Assembly: GCA_947626545.1 (NCBI GenBank)
Contig: CANQSS010000014.1
Coordinates: forward strand, 1 to 43,468
Source: an uncultured Akkermansia sp.
Lineage (GTDB): Bacteria; Verrucomicrobiota; Verrucomicrobiia; Verrucomicrobiales; Akkermansiaceae
Length of the DNA stretch: 43,468 bases
Reading direction: 5' to 3'
The notes beneath the pieces are model-generated. The model was not told the DNA's origin. It saw only the letters and a list, made by a program, of their open reading frames with translations, and made no database searches. The first letter of the stretch is position 1; each line of letters opens with the position of its first letter. The position numbers and the translations under genes are program-made. Of this stretch, positions 1 through 7,520 are shown one piece after another.

Positions 1-91
1 GGAGTTGGCCCTTTTCGTCCGCCTCGCTTTGTTTGATATTGCTTTCTTTAGCTTTCATGATATGATTGATATATATATTTGTTGTGAGAGT

Positions 92-275
92 GTCTATCAA
101 GCGGATATAACACTATTGTGGACTATGGCTAGCCCTCTCAACTATTTTATCTTTGATAGACCTCAACATAACGGAATGCGGAAAGAACTGACGTCGTAAA
201 GGACTTTATGCCCACGTACGAATATGAACGTTTCCGCATGGAGCCTCTTTTGAGGCTCCGCCCGTTATGTCGAGG
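92..275. other. Highly structured segment, candidate structured RNA or mobile-element remnant
   Basis: Several nested inverted repeats are visible. Bases 92-100 pair with 153-161 (9/9). Immediately after, 161-174 pair with 262-275 (13 of 14, one A/C mismatch at 165/271). Inside that stem, 176-184 pair with 231-239 (9/9), and 240-247 pair with 252-259 (8/8) around a TTTT loop. The last three stems form a compact three-way junction with almost no unpaired junction bases. No open reading frame here looks real. I do not recognise a known RNA family (no hammerhead core, no SRP, 6S or tmRNA signature). It may be a small RNA, the leader of something left of the window, or a transposon remnant. Confidence 0.4.
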
Positions 276-332
276 AGCTCCGTTGAGGATTTTCCTCTCA
301 GCGCTTCTGATTATACCACCTCGAATCAATAG

Positions 333-516
333 TGTACGATTTATTAATAATGTGTGCATTGCACAGAATTTTTGAACCGTCAACGTATGCAGGGGCTTCT
401 TTAAAACCATCAGCATGATGAGTGCTTGTTGTCATGATTTTTGATACGTATGGACAGTGATATCAGCCCATAAGAGCACTTCCTCCGTTGATGAACTTTT
501 CTCAAATGCGGTTGCC
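333..516 (+). repeat. Dispersed intergenic repeat, family I, copy 1
   Basis: This segment aligns along its whole length with 12309-12493, with only a few one-base gaps and roughly three quarters identity by eye. Shared blocks include GTACGATTTATTAATAATGTG at the left (first 20 bases), CAACGTATGCA/TAACGTATGCA in the middle, GATACGTAT, and CTCAAATGCG at the right. It does not overlap a convincing gene. An upstream in-frame extension of the next gene would run into it, which argues for the later start at 574. Confidence 0.75.
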
Positions 517-537
517 CTGCGAATAACCACGACATGC

Positions 538-566
538 TTGACAAGCTGGCTGATATGGTGTATGGT
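538..566 (+). promoter_or_regulatory. Promoter of the 574 gene, leaderless geometry
   Basis: A -35 box TTGACA (538-543), a 17-bp spacer and a -10 box TATGGT (561-566). The ATG at 574 follows after only 7 nt, so transcription is expected to start at or one or two bases before the start codon. Confidence 0.6.
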
Positions 567-573
567 AGCAGAT

Positions 574-1212
574 ATGCAAGGGATAGGACGCCTGTTAGTA
601 TGCGCATTGCTAGTTGCGTTGTGCGCTTCTTGTTCGTCCATGTGGACTCAAAACAAACCAAGAGAAGAGGAAACAAAGCGAAAGGCGCTTCCTCCTCTGC
701 ACTTGGGCGCGGTTCATCACGTTTATCCCGAGCAAAAATTTGCTCTCCTCCGTATTATTGGTCCAATGCCCAGTCCGGGTACAACATTGATTTCGCACCC
801 GGTAGATGGGTCTACTTCGCGCATTGGCAATCTTGTGGTGGCAGAAAACAGCAAACCCCGTAATGGAATGTTGGTTGCTGATATTCGCTCCGGAACAGTG
901 GTTAGTGGAGACCGAGTGTTCATGTACCGTGACGTGGCACCACCCGAGCAAACCGAAACGCACATCACCCCCCACGCAGACACTGTGGAAGATTCCTCTT
1001 TCTCCCCGAAACCACCACCCCTGCAGATTCGCACCACTGGCACTACTCAGCTGACGACTGACACCGATAAACCAGACGCTAACACCGCAGCTCCCATCCC
1101 CGACCCCATCCCGGTGAATGGTCCCCATTCGATGCCCTCTCCCTCGTCCACTCCTTCCACAATTCCGGACTATCTTAAGGACATACCAGATGATATTAAC
1201 GGATGGAATTAG
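574..1212 (+). CDS. Lipoprotein-like secreted protein with small beta-barrel-type domain
   Basis: 212 residues. The N-terminus is a hydrophobic export signal (LLVCALLVALCASC) ending in a cysteine, so it is probably a lipoprotein, although the residue at -3 is Cys rather than Leu. Residues about 35-120 contain a run ending in ADIRSGTVVSGDRV; the pattern ADIxxG...GD is one I associate with small verrucomicrobial envelope proteins of unknown function. The C-terminal ~90 residues are Pro/Thr/Ser-rich and probably disordered. An in-frame start at 457 exists, but it runs through a dispersed repeat; a promoter placed 7 nt before 574 supports the chosen ATG. The AT-hook gene follows 27 nt downstream, so the two are likely cotranscribed. 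Function unknown. Confidence 0.7.
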   Translation: MQGIGRLLVCALLVALCASCSSMWTQNKPREEETKRKALPPLHLGAVHHVYPEQKFALLRIIGPMPSPGTTLISHPVDGSTSRIGNLVVAENSKPRNGMLVADIRSGTVVSGDRVFMYRDVAPPEQTETHITPHADTVEDSSFSPKPPPLQIRTTGTTQLTTDTDKPDANTAAPIPDPIPVNGPHSMPSPSSTPSTIPDYLKDIPDDINGWN

Positions 1213-1239
1213 AAAACCAAGCATTCATTCAACTCAACT

Positions 1240-2103
1240 ATGCCTCGAAAACCTAAAAAAACAACACCTAGTACTCCCCCAAAAAACCGCAAAAGCGCCA
1301 GAAAGAGTTCTGAATTGGGAAGGAGAAATCCTGTACCCAAACGGGCAAAGACGCAAGTGCCGATTGCGATGACTTCCGAGGATTTGGAGACTCTCTCTCG
1401 GATTGTCAAACACGCTCAAATGACGCAGGGCGCATTGGCTGTTCTGGCCCTTTCTGAGCTCTTCAAATGGTTCGGAGCGATCTACCGGCAAGTCACCAGC
1501 TCCTGCACCGGTCATGAGACATCACCCCCAGCAGGGATTACATCTCTGTTCCATGACATCATGGAGCTGCGGGACATCCTCTCCGCTGCTACCGGTGGAG
1601 AAATTACCGTGCCGAAGCGTCGGGGACGTCCTCGCAAAGTGCAAACCGCGACTTCTGCCAAGCGCTCCTCCGATGTACCAGTGGAAGTGCAACCGAAACG
1701 TCGCGGCCGACCGTGCAAAGTGCAAACGGAAACTTCTGCAGAGCAATCAACCGAAACTCTCGGGGAGGTGAAGATGAAGCGTCGCGGTCGCCCGCGAAAA
1801 AATCCGCTGCCAGAGTTCTCTGCTGAAAGCGTGGAAGAAAAAGGGCGTTCGACCAAACGCAAAACAAAGACAAACTCTGCCAAATCCAAAAAAGTCAAAC
1901 GTGCCACCGGCAGGCGCAGGACACACGTGGTGAGACAGACCAAGAAGGCCACTGAAGTTGTATCCCAAGCAAACGAGCAACCTGGTGTCTCTCCTCAGCT
2001 GGTGGAGATACCCTCCCCCGTCCAGGCGGCAGAACCGCCTGCCACTGAGGTATCGATGATCACGCCGGAATCCCCTGCCCCCGCGAATGACCACCAAAAG
2101 TGA
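1240..2103 (+). CDS. AT-hook, histone-H1-like DNA-binding protein
   Basis: 287 residues, extremely basic. Three AT-hook motifs, RRGRPRK (127-133), RRGRPCK (154-160) and RRGRPRK (181-187), are spaced exactly 27 residues apart within a repeated unit. The middle hook has Cys in place of the usual Arg. The N-terminal 40 residues and residues ~200-235 are Lys/Arg-rich. A short helical region (about 45-115) lies between, and the tail is Pro/Ala/Glu-rich. AT-hooks bind the minor groove of A/T-rich DNA, so a nucleoid-associated or regulatory role is inferred. It sits 27 nt after the lipoprotein gene and overlaps the transporter start by 17 nt, suggesting translational coupling. No Shine-Dalgarno sequence is apparent. 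Confidence 0.75.
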   Translation: MPRKPKKTTPSTPPKNRKSARKSSELGRRNPVPKRAKTQVPIAMTSEDLETLSRIVKHAQMTQGALAVLALSELFKWFGAIYRQVTSSCTGHETSPPAGITSLFHDIMELRDILSAATGGEITVPKRRGRPRKVQTATSAKRSSDVPVEVQPKRRGRPCKVQTETSAEQSTETLGEVKMKRRGRPRKNPLPEFSAESVEEKGRSTKRKTKTNSAKSKKVKRATGRRRTHVVRQTKKATEVVSQANEQPGVSPQLVEIPSPVQAAEPPATEVSMITPESPAPANDHQK

Positions 2104-3808
2104 TCAACCATCTGCCGTCACTTGGAATTCCCAGCTTGGGACCATGCTGGCTGTGGCGGGGAGTGCTGTGGGCTTCGGAAACTTTCTGAGATTTCCCGGC
2201 CTTGCAGCACAATACGGCGGCGGCGCGTTCATGATCGCGTATTTTAGCGCGTTCTTATTGCTCGGTGTACCTCTCTGTTGGGTGGAATGGTCCATCGGAA
2301 GGCGGAGTGGTGTACTCGGTGGGCATAGTTGCGCCTCGGCGTTTATGCTCATTACCCATTCCACGGTATGGAAATATCTGGGCATTGCCGGGGTGCTTGC
2401 CCCACTCGGTATCGGTATGTACTACATGTACCTGGAGGGTTGGACACTCGGCTACTGCTGGAGTACGGCCACCGGTGCCCTCAGCCTGCATAGCAGTGAG
2501 GAGTTTACCGACTTCTTTACACATTTCACGGGAAGTTCAGCGGATGGCACGGCCTACACAGGAGGCAGCACCCTGCCGTACTTTTTTGCCATTGCCATCG
2601 TGGCAAATTTATACTTGCTCTACCGAGGCATCGCCCGCGGCATCGAGTGGTTTTGCAAGTGGAGCGTGCCGGTGTTGCTCATCACGGCGTTCGTTATATT
2701 GGTTCGAGTCCTCACGCTCGGCACACCGGATGCTACCCAGCCTTACCGCAACGTGAACCAAGGTCTCGGCTACATGTGGAATCCGTCCAAGACTGTGCTG
2801 ATGGTAGATGACAAAACCGTGGAAATGATTCCCGTGGATGCCACCAGAGAGCAGGCCGACCAAATCTTCAAAAAAGTGCAGCAAACTTATCCTGGCAAAC
2901 GGGTCGAGCGCGAGCACATCTCGCTCATCCGCGGACTCATGAATCCAGATCTCTGGATTACCGCTGCCGGACAGATTTTCTTCTCCCTCTCCATCGGTTT
3001 CGGAACTGTGCTCACCTACGCCAGCTACGTAGCGAGGCGTAAAGATATTGCTCTCGTCTCGCTCACGGCCAATGCCGCAAATGAAGCTGTGGAAGTCGGA
3101 TTGGCAGGTATGATGATCGTGCCTGCGGCCGTTTCCCTGCTTGGGGTAGCCGCTGCGGCGGGGGCCAGCACCTTCGGCTTGGGCTTCAACGTACTGCCGG
3201 AGGTTTTTGCAGCCATGCCCGGTGGACGCATTTTTGGCACGCTGTTCTTCGGCCTGCTGTTTCTGGCATCTGTCACCAGTTCCATCTCAATTCTCCAACC
3301 CACTATGGCTTTTCTGGAGGAGTTTTGGCGGCTCACGAGAACGCAGAGCGTCGTGATGGCCGGACTGATTATCATTGTGGGCGCTTTCGCAGTATCGTGG
3401 TATACCGGCGAAGGCATGATGGCTCTCAGCACGCTGGATTTCTGGATGGGTACCATGTGCCTCTATCTTATCTCTGCACTGTATCTGGTACTCTTCCGGG
3501 CGGTATGGGGTACCCGAAATGGCATTCGCGAACTCGGTCGAGGTTCGCGCATCCCATTACCCGGTGGACTTGGCTTCGTTATCAACTGGATTACGCCGGC
3601 AATCCTGCTCACCATTTTCGGCTCATGGCTCTACAAAAATATTTTTCACTCCACCAGCGAACACATTACCAATTTGCTGGCTGCCAAACCCGGAGCCCTG
3701 CTGCCAATGGCATGGATGCTCGTCATCTACGTCTTCATGATGTTTGTCGTGCACACATCTCGCCGCTTCCACAAACGTCCTGCTAAATCAACGCCTCCTA
3801 CCCCATGA
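2087..3808 (+). CDS. Sodium-dependent amino-acid transporter (NSS/SNF family)
   Basis: 573 residues, polytopic inner-membrane protein. The family's TM1 signature is present at about residues 15-50 (LAVAGSAVGFGNFLRFP, then GGGAF), as is the TM6 region (AAGQIFFSLSIGFGT, about 293-307). NSS transporters couple Na+ to uptake of amino acids. The partner gene immediately downstream encodes a MetS-like peptide, and in Corynebacterium the MetP/MetS pair imports methionine and alanine, so that substrate range is plausible here. A hydrophilic insertion of about 45 residues (roughly 236-282) lies between TM5 and TM6, where LeuT-type members have a short loop. The start overlaps the AT-hook gene by 17 nt. 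Confidence 0.93.
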   Translation: MTTKSDQPSAVTWNSQLGTMLAVAGSAVGFGNFLRFPGLAAQYGGGAFMIAYFSAFLLLGVPLCWVEWSIGRRSGVLGGHSCASAFMLITHSTVWKYLGIAGVLAPLGIGMYYMYLEGWTLGYCWSTATGALSLHSSEEFTDFFTHFTGSSADGTAYTGGSTLPYFFAIAIVANLYLLYRGIARGIEWFCKWSVPVLLITAFVILVRVLTLGTPDATQPYRNVNQGLGYMWNPSKTVLMVDDKTVEMIPVDATREQADQIFKKVQQTYPGKRVEREHISLIRGLMNPDLWITAAGQIFFSLSIGFGTVLTYASYVARRKDIALVSLTANAANEAVEVGLAGMMIVPAAVSLLGVAAAAGASTFGLGFNVLPEVFAAMPGGRIFGTLFFGLLFLASVTSSISILQPTMAFLEEFWRLTRTQSVVMAGLIIIVGAFAVSWYTGEGMMALSTLDFWMGTMCLYLISALYLVLFRAVWGTRNGIRELGRGSRIPLPGGLGFVINWITPAILLTIFGSWLYKNIFHSTSEHITNLLAAKPGALLPMAWMLVIYVFMMFVVHTSRRFHKRPAKSTPPTP

Positions 3809-3933
3809 CGCTCTCCGGCATTATTACCATGATTCTTTCCATCGGCTTCGTATGGGGACTGCTCACGGTGTGCGCATGCCGCCTCCTCAGCGATCCCGGC
3901 GAGAAGCCCGCACGAAAAAAAACGAAAAGCTGA
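3805..3933 (+). CDS. MetS-like small subunit of the SNF transporter
   Basis: 42 residues, one predicted membrane helix. Its ATG overlaps the transporter stop (ATGA at 3805-3808), the mark of translational coupling. The sequence begins MTLSGIITMILSIGFVWG, then LL, a few residues, and RLLSDPGE, followed by a basic tail. That matches the pattern of the methionine/alanine importer small subunit family: short polar start, hydrophobic helix with WG near its end, then a basic residue and a P-E/G-E turn. In Corynebacterium MetS is required for MetP activity. This gene is easily missed because of its size. Confidence 0.8.
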   Translation: MTLSGIITMILSIGFVWGLLTVCACRLLSDPGEKPARKKTKS

Positions 3934-3955
3934 TTTGTCTGCGCTCCGCTCTTCT

Positions 3956-4885
3956 TCAGACCTCGAACAGGTGGGTCACGGAATCATCATTGTGAATGTT
4001 TGCTATCGCCTGCGCAAAAAGCGGCGCAATGCTCACCGTGTCCACATGCTCCCCACATGCCATGGGGACAGAGTTAGAGGTGAGCAAACGCTCAATCGGG
4101 CTCGCCTTTAATCGTTCGCGAGCCTTGTCGTTCAGAACGGCGTGCGACACACCGGCAAATATACGAGCCGCGCCGTGTTCTTTCAGGATGGCCGCTGCTG
4201 CACACAGCGTACCGCCGGACTCCGTCATATCGTCCACCAGCAACACATCCTTGCCATCCACATCCCCGATCACCGCATGGGCATCCACCTCAGTGGCAGA
4301 AATCCGTTGCTTGGCGACAATTGCCAGTTGCGTACCCAAGATATTGGCATAGTTTTTGGCAGTCTTCACGCCCCCGATGTCAGGGGAAACAACCACCAAA
4401 TTCTTGAGATCCTTCACATAGTGCTCCTTCAGGTGCTTGATGAGTACCGGCAACGAGTATAGATGATCCACCGGTATCTCGAAAAAGCCCTGAATCTGTG
4501 CCGCATGCAGATCCATGGTGAGAACGCGGGTCACCCCTGCCGCCGTCAGCAAATTGGCCACCAACTTGGAGGTGATAGGCACTCTTGGCTTATCCTTGCG
4601 ATCCTGCCTGGCGTAGCCATAAAAGGGCATCACCGCCGTGATTCGGCTGGCGCTCGCGCGACGCACGGCATCCACCATCACCAATAGCTCCATCATGTTG
4701 TGATTCGTCGGCGGGCACGTCGGCTGGATGATGAAGACATCCGCTCCGCGAATGCTCTCTTTGATTTGAACGAAGCTCTCGCCATCCGGGAACGTATTGA
4801 CCGCTGCATCACAAAGGGGAAGTCCCATCACGTTTGCTATTTCCTTGGCCAAAGAAGGGTGGGCGGTTCCGCTGATCAGTTTCAT
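3956..4885 (-). CDS. prs: Ribose-phosphate pyrophosphokinase
   Basis: 309 residues, normal length for the class I enzyme. It converts ribose 5-phosphate and ATP to PRPP, the precursor for purines, pyrimidines, histidine, tryptophan and NAD. Visible motifs are FPDGE (32-36), the flexible catalytic loop RQDRKDKPR (93-101), DLHAAQIQGFF (125-135) and the PRPP-binding loop VDDMTESGGT (218-227), where most family members have VDD(M/I)IDTAGT. The gene is monocistronic and convergent with the transporter operon, with only 22 nt between stops and no visible terminator. Confidence 0.97.
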   Translation of the reverse strand: MKLISGTAHPSLAKEIANVMGLPLCDAAVNTFPDGESFVQIKESIRGADVFIIQPTCPPTNHNMMELLVMVDAVRRASASRITAVMPFYGYARQDRKDKPRVPITSKLVANLLTAAGVTRVLTMDLHAAQIQGFFEIPVDHLYSLPVLIKHLKEHYVKDLKNLVVVSPDIGGVKTAKNYANILGTQLAIVAKQRISATEVDAHAVIGDVDGKDVLLVDDMTESGGTLCAAAAILKEHGAARIFAGVSHAVLNDKARERLKASPIERLLTSNSVPMACGEHVDTVSIAPLFAQAIANIHNDDSVTHLFEV

Positions 4886-4914
4886 ATCGCAAGTAGATGG
4901 TGAGTTCGCATTCT

Positions 4915-4942
4915 ATCGTAACACTTCGCCCCAAAAATGCAA
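4915..4942 (-). promoter_or_regulatory. Putative prs promoter
   Basis: On the minus strand TTGCAT (4942-4937), a 16-bp spacer and TACGAT (4920-4915). The -10 box ends 29 nt before the ATG. The -35 lies inside the left arm of an inverted repeat. Confidence 0.4.
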
Positions 4943-4969
4943 GCACGGAGTCCACGGCAATTGCATTTT
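4934..4969. other. 9-bp perfect inverted repeat upstream of prs
   Basis: AAAATGCAA (4934-4942) and TTGCATTTT (4961-4969) are perfect complements separated by 18 nt. The prs -35 box lies in one arm, so it could be an operator or leader hairpin. Apart from this, the 4886-5393 gap holds a family II repeat and the promoter of the next gene; I see nothing else in 4970-5180. Confidence 0.35.
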
Positions 4970-5180
4970 CTACACACGTGTCCCAATAAAATCTTCTCTG
5001 GACTCATTCAACCCACTCCTCATGCGTTTCCAACAGACAAAGGAAGTAAGCCCGACAAGATGTCAAACCATTGACGATTCGGCATAGCAGTGAACCCGGC
5101 ATAGCGTAACACCAGTTGCTTTCCCCCTATCAACGCATCATCATTTCAGGAATTCCGCTATGCAACGGCTCGGCAATCTC

Positions 5181-5297
5181 GCGCGTAGCGCGTTAGCATT
5201 CAAATCGTAAATCGTAAATCGTAAATAACCAAAGGCTTATGTTGCATGATGTGCTATGAACTGCCATTGGGGGTGCTTTTTCTTGGGACGGATGTGC
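5181..5297 (+). repeat. Dispersed repeat, family II, copy A
   Basis: A small GC hairpin (GCGCG TA GCGCG-type, about 5181-5193) is followed by tandem AAATCGT heptamers (5202-5225) and a unique body. Bases 5202-5297 align without gaps to 33905-34000, with 82 of 96 positions identical by eye. Both copies lie just upstream of the promoter of a plus-strand gene. Confidence 0.8.
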
Positions 5298-5337
5298 ATT
5301 TTTTAATGTGTTTACCCTAGGGTCACCTGATTTTGCC

Positions 5338-5366
5338 TTGCTATGTGCACAACAAGCTGGTATCAT
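5338..5366 (+). promoter_or_regulatory. Promoter of the 5394 gene
   Basis: TTGCTA (5338-5343), 17-bp spacer, TATCAT (5361-5366). The predicted leader before the ATG at 5394 is about 20 nt. Confidence 0.55.
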
Positions 5367-5393
5367 ACCCTCAGCTTTGATTCCTGAATCCAC

Positions 5394-6272
5394 ATGAAAA
5401 AATTATTTCTCTTCACACTTCTGGTTATTGTATCCGCATGCGGCGTGGCATGGGCGCAAGATTCTCCGGAGTATACGCTCCCGGATCGACCGGATGAAAA
5501 CTACGAAGCGCCTTTGTACCCTACCACAGGCGTGCGTTTTGTGGTGTGCAGCCCTCTCGAAAGGCGGCTCCCTTCCCCGCTCTACGCACTCTACAAAGAC
5601 AAATATATGCCCATCTACATATCTTCCCGCGGGCCGAGCGAACGCGTGCTGCCGGGAAGCGATGGTCATATCCGCCTCTACGAGGAGGATCCTGGGGATG
5701 CGAAGGAGCCCAAACCGTTTTTGGATATCGCCCTTCCTCAGGAGGCGAGCAAAGGTCGTGTTGTCTGCCTCGTTGTACTCGGCACAGAGAAAACAAAACC
5801 GCAATATTTTTACATCCGCGAATCTGAGATGCCCGTGGGCGGCTTCTATGTACTCAACTTTTCGCCCGTTCCCATTGAAATAATTTCCATCACGAAACCT
5901 GGTAAATATCCGGATAAGGGGGAGAGGATTTCCCCTTTCAAGAGAACCGATAATAACTGCATCTCGCCTTCAAACTCAAATGTGTGGGCCTTCACAAAGA
6001 AAGACAATCCCGACGTTAAAACTCTCGAATATCTCCTGCGTGTTCCCTCCGAATCCGAAAACGGCACACCTATGCCGCTTCGTGGCTCCAAATTTGCCAT
6101 GAGCAAGGGCTCTGCGTATGTCACCATCGTCATCAAAAACCCCGCCAATGCTCAGCTGTTTCGCCTTATCTCTTTCTCATACAGCGGTGAGGCCGACAAG
6201 CGCAATGAAGACAATGCCGCCAAGGCTGCCAAGGCCCCTCGCGGCGGACAGCGCAGCTCCACCCCGCGCTAA
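5394..6272 (+). CDS. Secreted protein of unknown function
   Basis: 292 residues. It starts with a clear Sec signal peptide (MKKLFLFTLLVIVSACGVAWA, cut after AWA, about residue 21). The mature part looks all-beta with no recognised catalytic motif and ends in a basic Ala/Gly/Arg-rich tail (about 270-292). The cysteine within the signal is not in a lipobox. It has its own promoter and is followed after 14 nt by the sugar-kinase gene, so the two are probably cotranscribed. I do not recognise the family. Confidence 0.75.
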   Translation: MKKLFLFTLLVIVSACGVAWAQDSPEYTLPDRPDENYEAPLYPTTGVRFVVCSPLERRLPSPLYALYKDKYMPIYISSRGPSERVLPGSDGHIRLYEEDPGDAKEPKPFLDIALPQEASKGRVVCLVVLGTEKTKPQYFYIRESEMPVGGFYVLNFSPVPIEIISITKPGKYPDKGERISPFKRTDNNCISPSNSNVWAFTKKDNPDVKTLEYLLRVPSESENGTPMPLRGSKFAMSKGSAYVTIVIKNPANAQLFRLISFSYSGEADKRNEDNAAKAAKAPRGGQRSSTPR

Positions 6273-6286
6273 CTTCGGTACACGTC

Positions 6287-7429
6287 ATGAGCACACTTCA
6301 GGAGGGAGCTATCGCGGAGCGGATCGCACATATTGGTGACCAGTTCGCCATCAGTGGCGATTTCTTGTACGGTGAGGAGTTGCGCAACGGTCATATCAAC
6401 ACAACATACCGCGCGTGCTACCGCACGGATGATGGTCATGTGGATCGGTACATCCTGCAGCGCATCAACGATTACGTTTTCAAGGATCCTGCACAGGTGA
6501 TGAAGAACGTAGAAAAGGTGACGCGGCACATATCATGGAAAGTGCTGCGCCGCCGCAAAAACGCCGCAGGACAAACGCTCACCCTCTACCCGGCACGCGG
6601 AGGTCGCAACTATATTAACCTGCCTGAGGAGGGCGGCATGTGGCGTTGCTACAACAACATTGAAGGCACTCACACTTATGATGTCGTAGAAAACACACGC
6701 CAAGCTTACCAAGCAGGGTATGCTTTCGGCTCATTCCAGGAGCTCGTCTCGGATATGAATCCTGAAGACATCCGCGAGTCTATCCCAGATTTCCACAATA
6801 CCCCCAAGCGTTTTGAAGCCTTGCAAAAAAGCGCTGCGGCGGATATCATGCACCGTGTTGATTCTTGCAAAAAAGAGCTTGAGCTTATCCGATCCTGGTC
6901 CCCGCAATTCAGCAAATTGGTGGATATGCAAAAAAGCGGCGATCTTCCCACCCGTATCACTCATAATGATACAAAAATTAACAACGTCATGCTGGATGAG
7001 GAGACCGATGGCGCGGTTTGCGTCATTGATCTGGACACTGTAATGCCGGGTCTCTCTCTCTACGACTTCGGCGACATGGTACGCACGGCCACTTGTATGG
7101 CGAGTGAGGATGAAACGGATCTCTCCAAGGTACATATGCAAATGCCTTTTTTTGAATCGCTTGCCGAGGGCTACCTGGACGCAACGCACGATTTTCTCAC
7201 CCCTAATGAAGTGAATATGCTCGCCTTCTCAGGCTGGCTTATTACAACCGAAATCGGCATGCGTTTTCTTACGGATTATCTGGACGGAGACAAGTACTTC
7301 CGCTGTGAGTACGCGGAGCACAATCTTGTTCGCGCCCGCAACCAGCTTGCTCTCGCCGAGAGCATACAATCCAACATTCCCCGCATGCAGAAATACATCC
7401 TGAAACTCATCAAATCGTACGCAGACTAA
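6287..7429 (+). CDS. APH-fold sugar kinase, N-acetylhexosamine 1-kinase (NahK)-like
   Basis: 380 residues, cytoplasmic. The aminoglycoside-phosphotransferase fold is recognisable from NGHINTTY in the nucleotide loop (34-41), the catalytic loop THNDTKINNVM (225-235, with His226 and Asp228) and the Mg-binding stretch IDLDTVMPG (247-255). This combination is typical of the NahK branch, which phosphorylates GlcNAc/GalNAc at C1 in host-glycan salvage; older databases call such proteins mucin desulfatase. Phosphorylation of an amino-sugar is inferred and fits the sulfatase in the same window. It could be another small-molecule kinase. It starts 14 nt after the secreted-protein gene. Confidence 0.85.
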   Translation: MSTLQEGAIAERIAHIGDQFAISGDFLYGEELRNGHINTTYRACYRTDDGHVDRYILQRINDYVFKDPAQVMKNVEKVTRHISWKVLRRRKNAAGQTLTLYPARGGRNYINLPEEGGMWRCYNNIEGTHTYDVVENTRQAYQAGYAFGSFQELVSDMNPEDIRESIPDFHNTPKRFEALQKSAAADIMHRVDSCKKELELIRSWSPQFSKLVDMQKSGDLPTRITHNDTKINNVMLDEETDGAVCVIDLDTVMPGLSLYDFGDMVRTATCMASEDETDLSKVHMQMPFFESLAEGYLDATHDFLTPNEVNMLAFSGWLITTEIGMRFLTDYLDGDKYFRCEYAEHNLVRARNQLALAESIQSNIPRMQKYILKLIKSYAD

Positions 7430-7520
7430 TGCTTACCCCATGCTCCGTTTCATCCATACATTTCCCGGAGAACGATCTTCCTTGGCCTGCTGAGCACCCC
7501 TCCACTTCCCCAGCAAAACC

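Noticed and set aside
5..199. Open frame of 64 codons on the plus strand at the left edge
   Set aside because: Atypical composition, overlaps the structured segment, no motif or clear start signal.
161..275. Retron-type or integron attC-type structure
   Set aside because: No reverse transcriptase or integrase nearby, no conserved attC core sites, and the enclosed region is too short for a retron RNA.
457..573. N-terminal extension of the lipoprotein-like gene
   Set aside because: It overlaps a dispersed repeat and lies before the promoter and signal peptide.
5202..5225. Heptamer repeats as a CRISPR array
   Set aside because: Units are 7 bp, contiguous and without spacers; no cas genes nearby.
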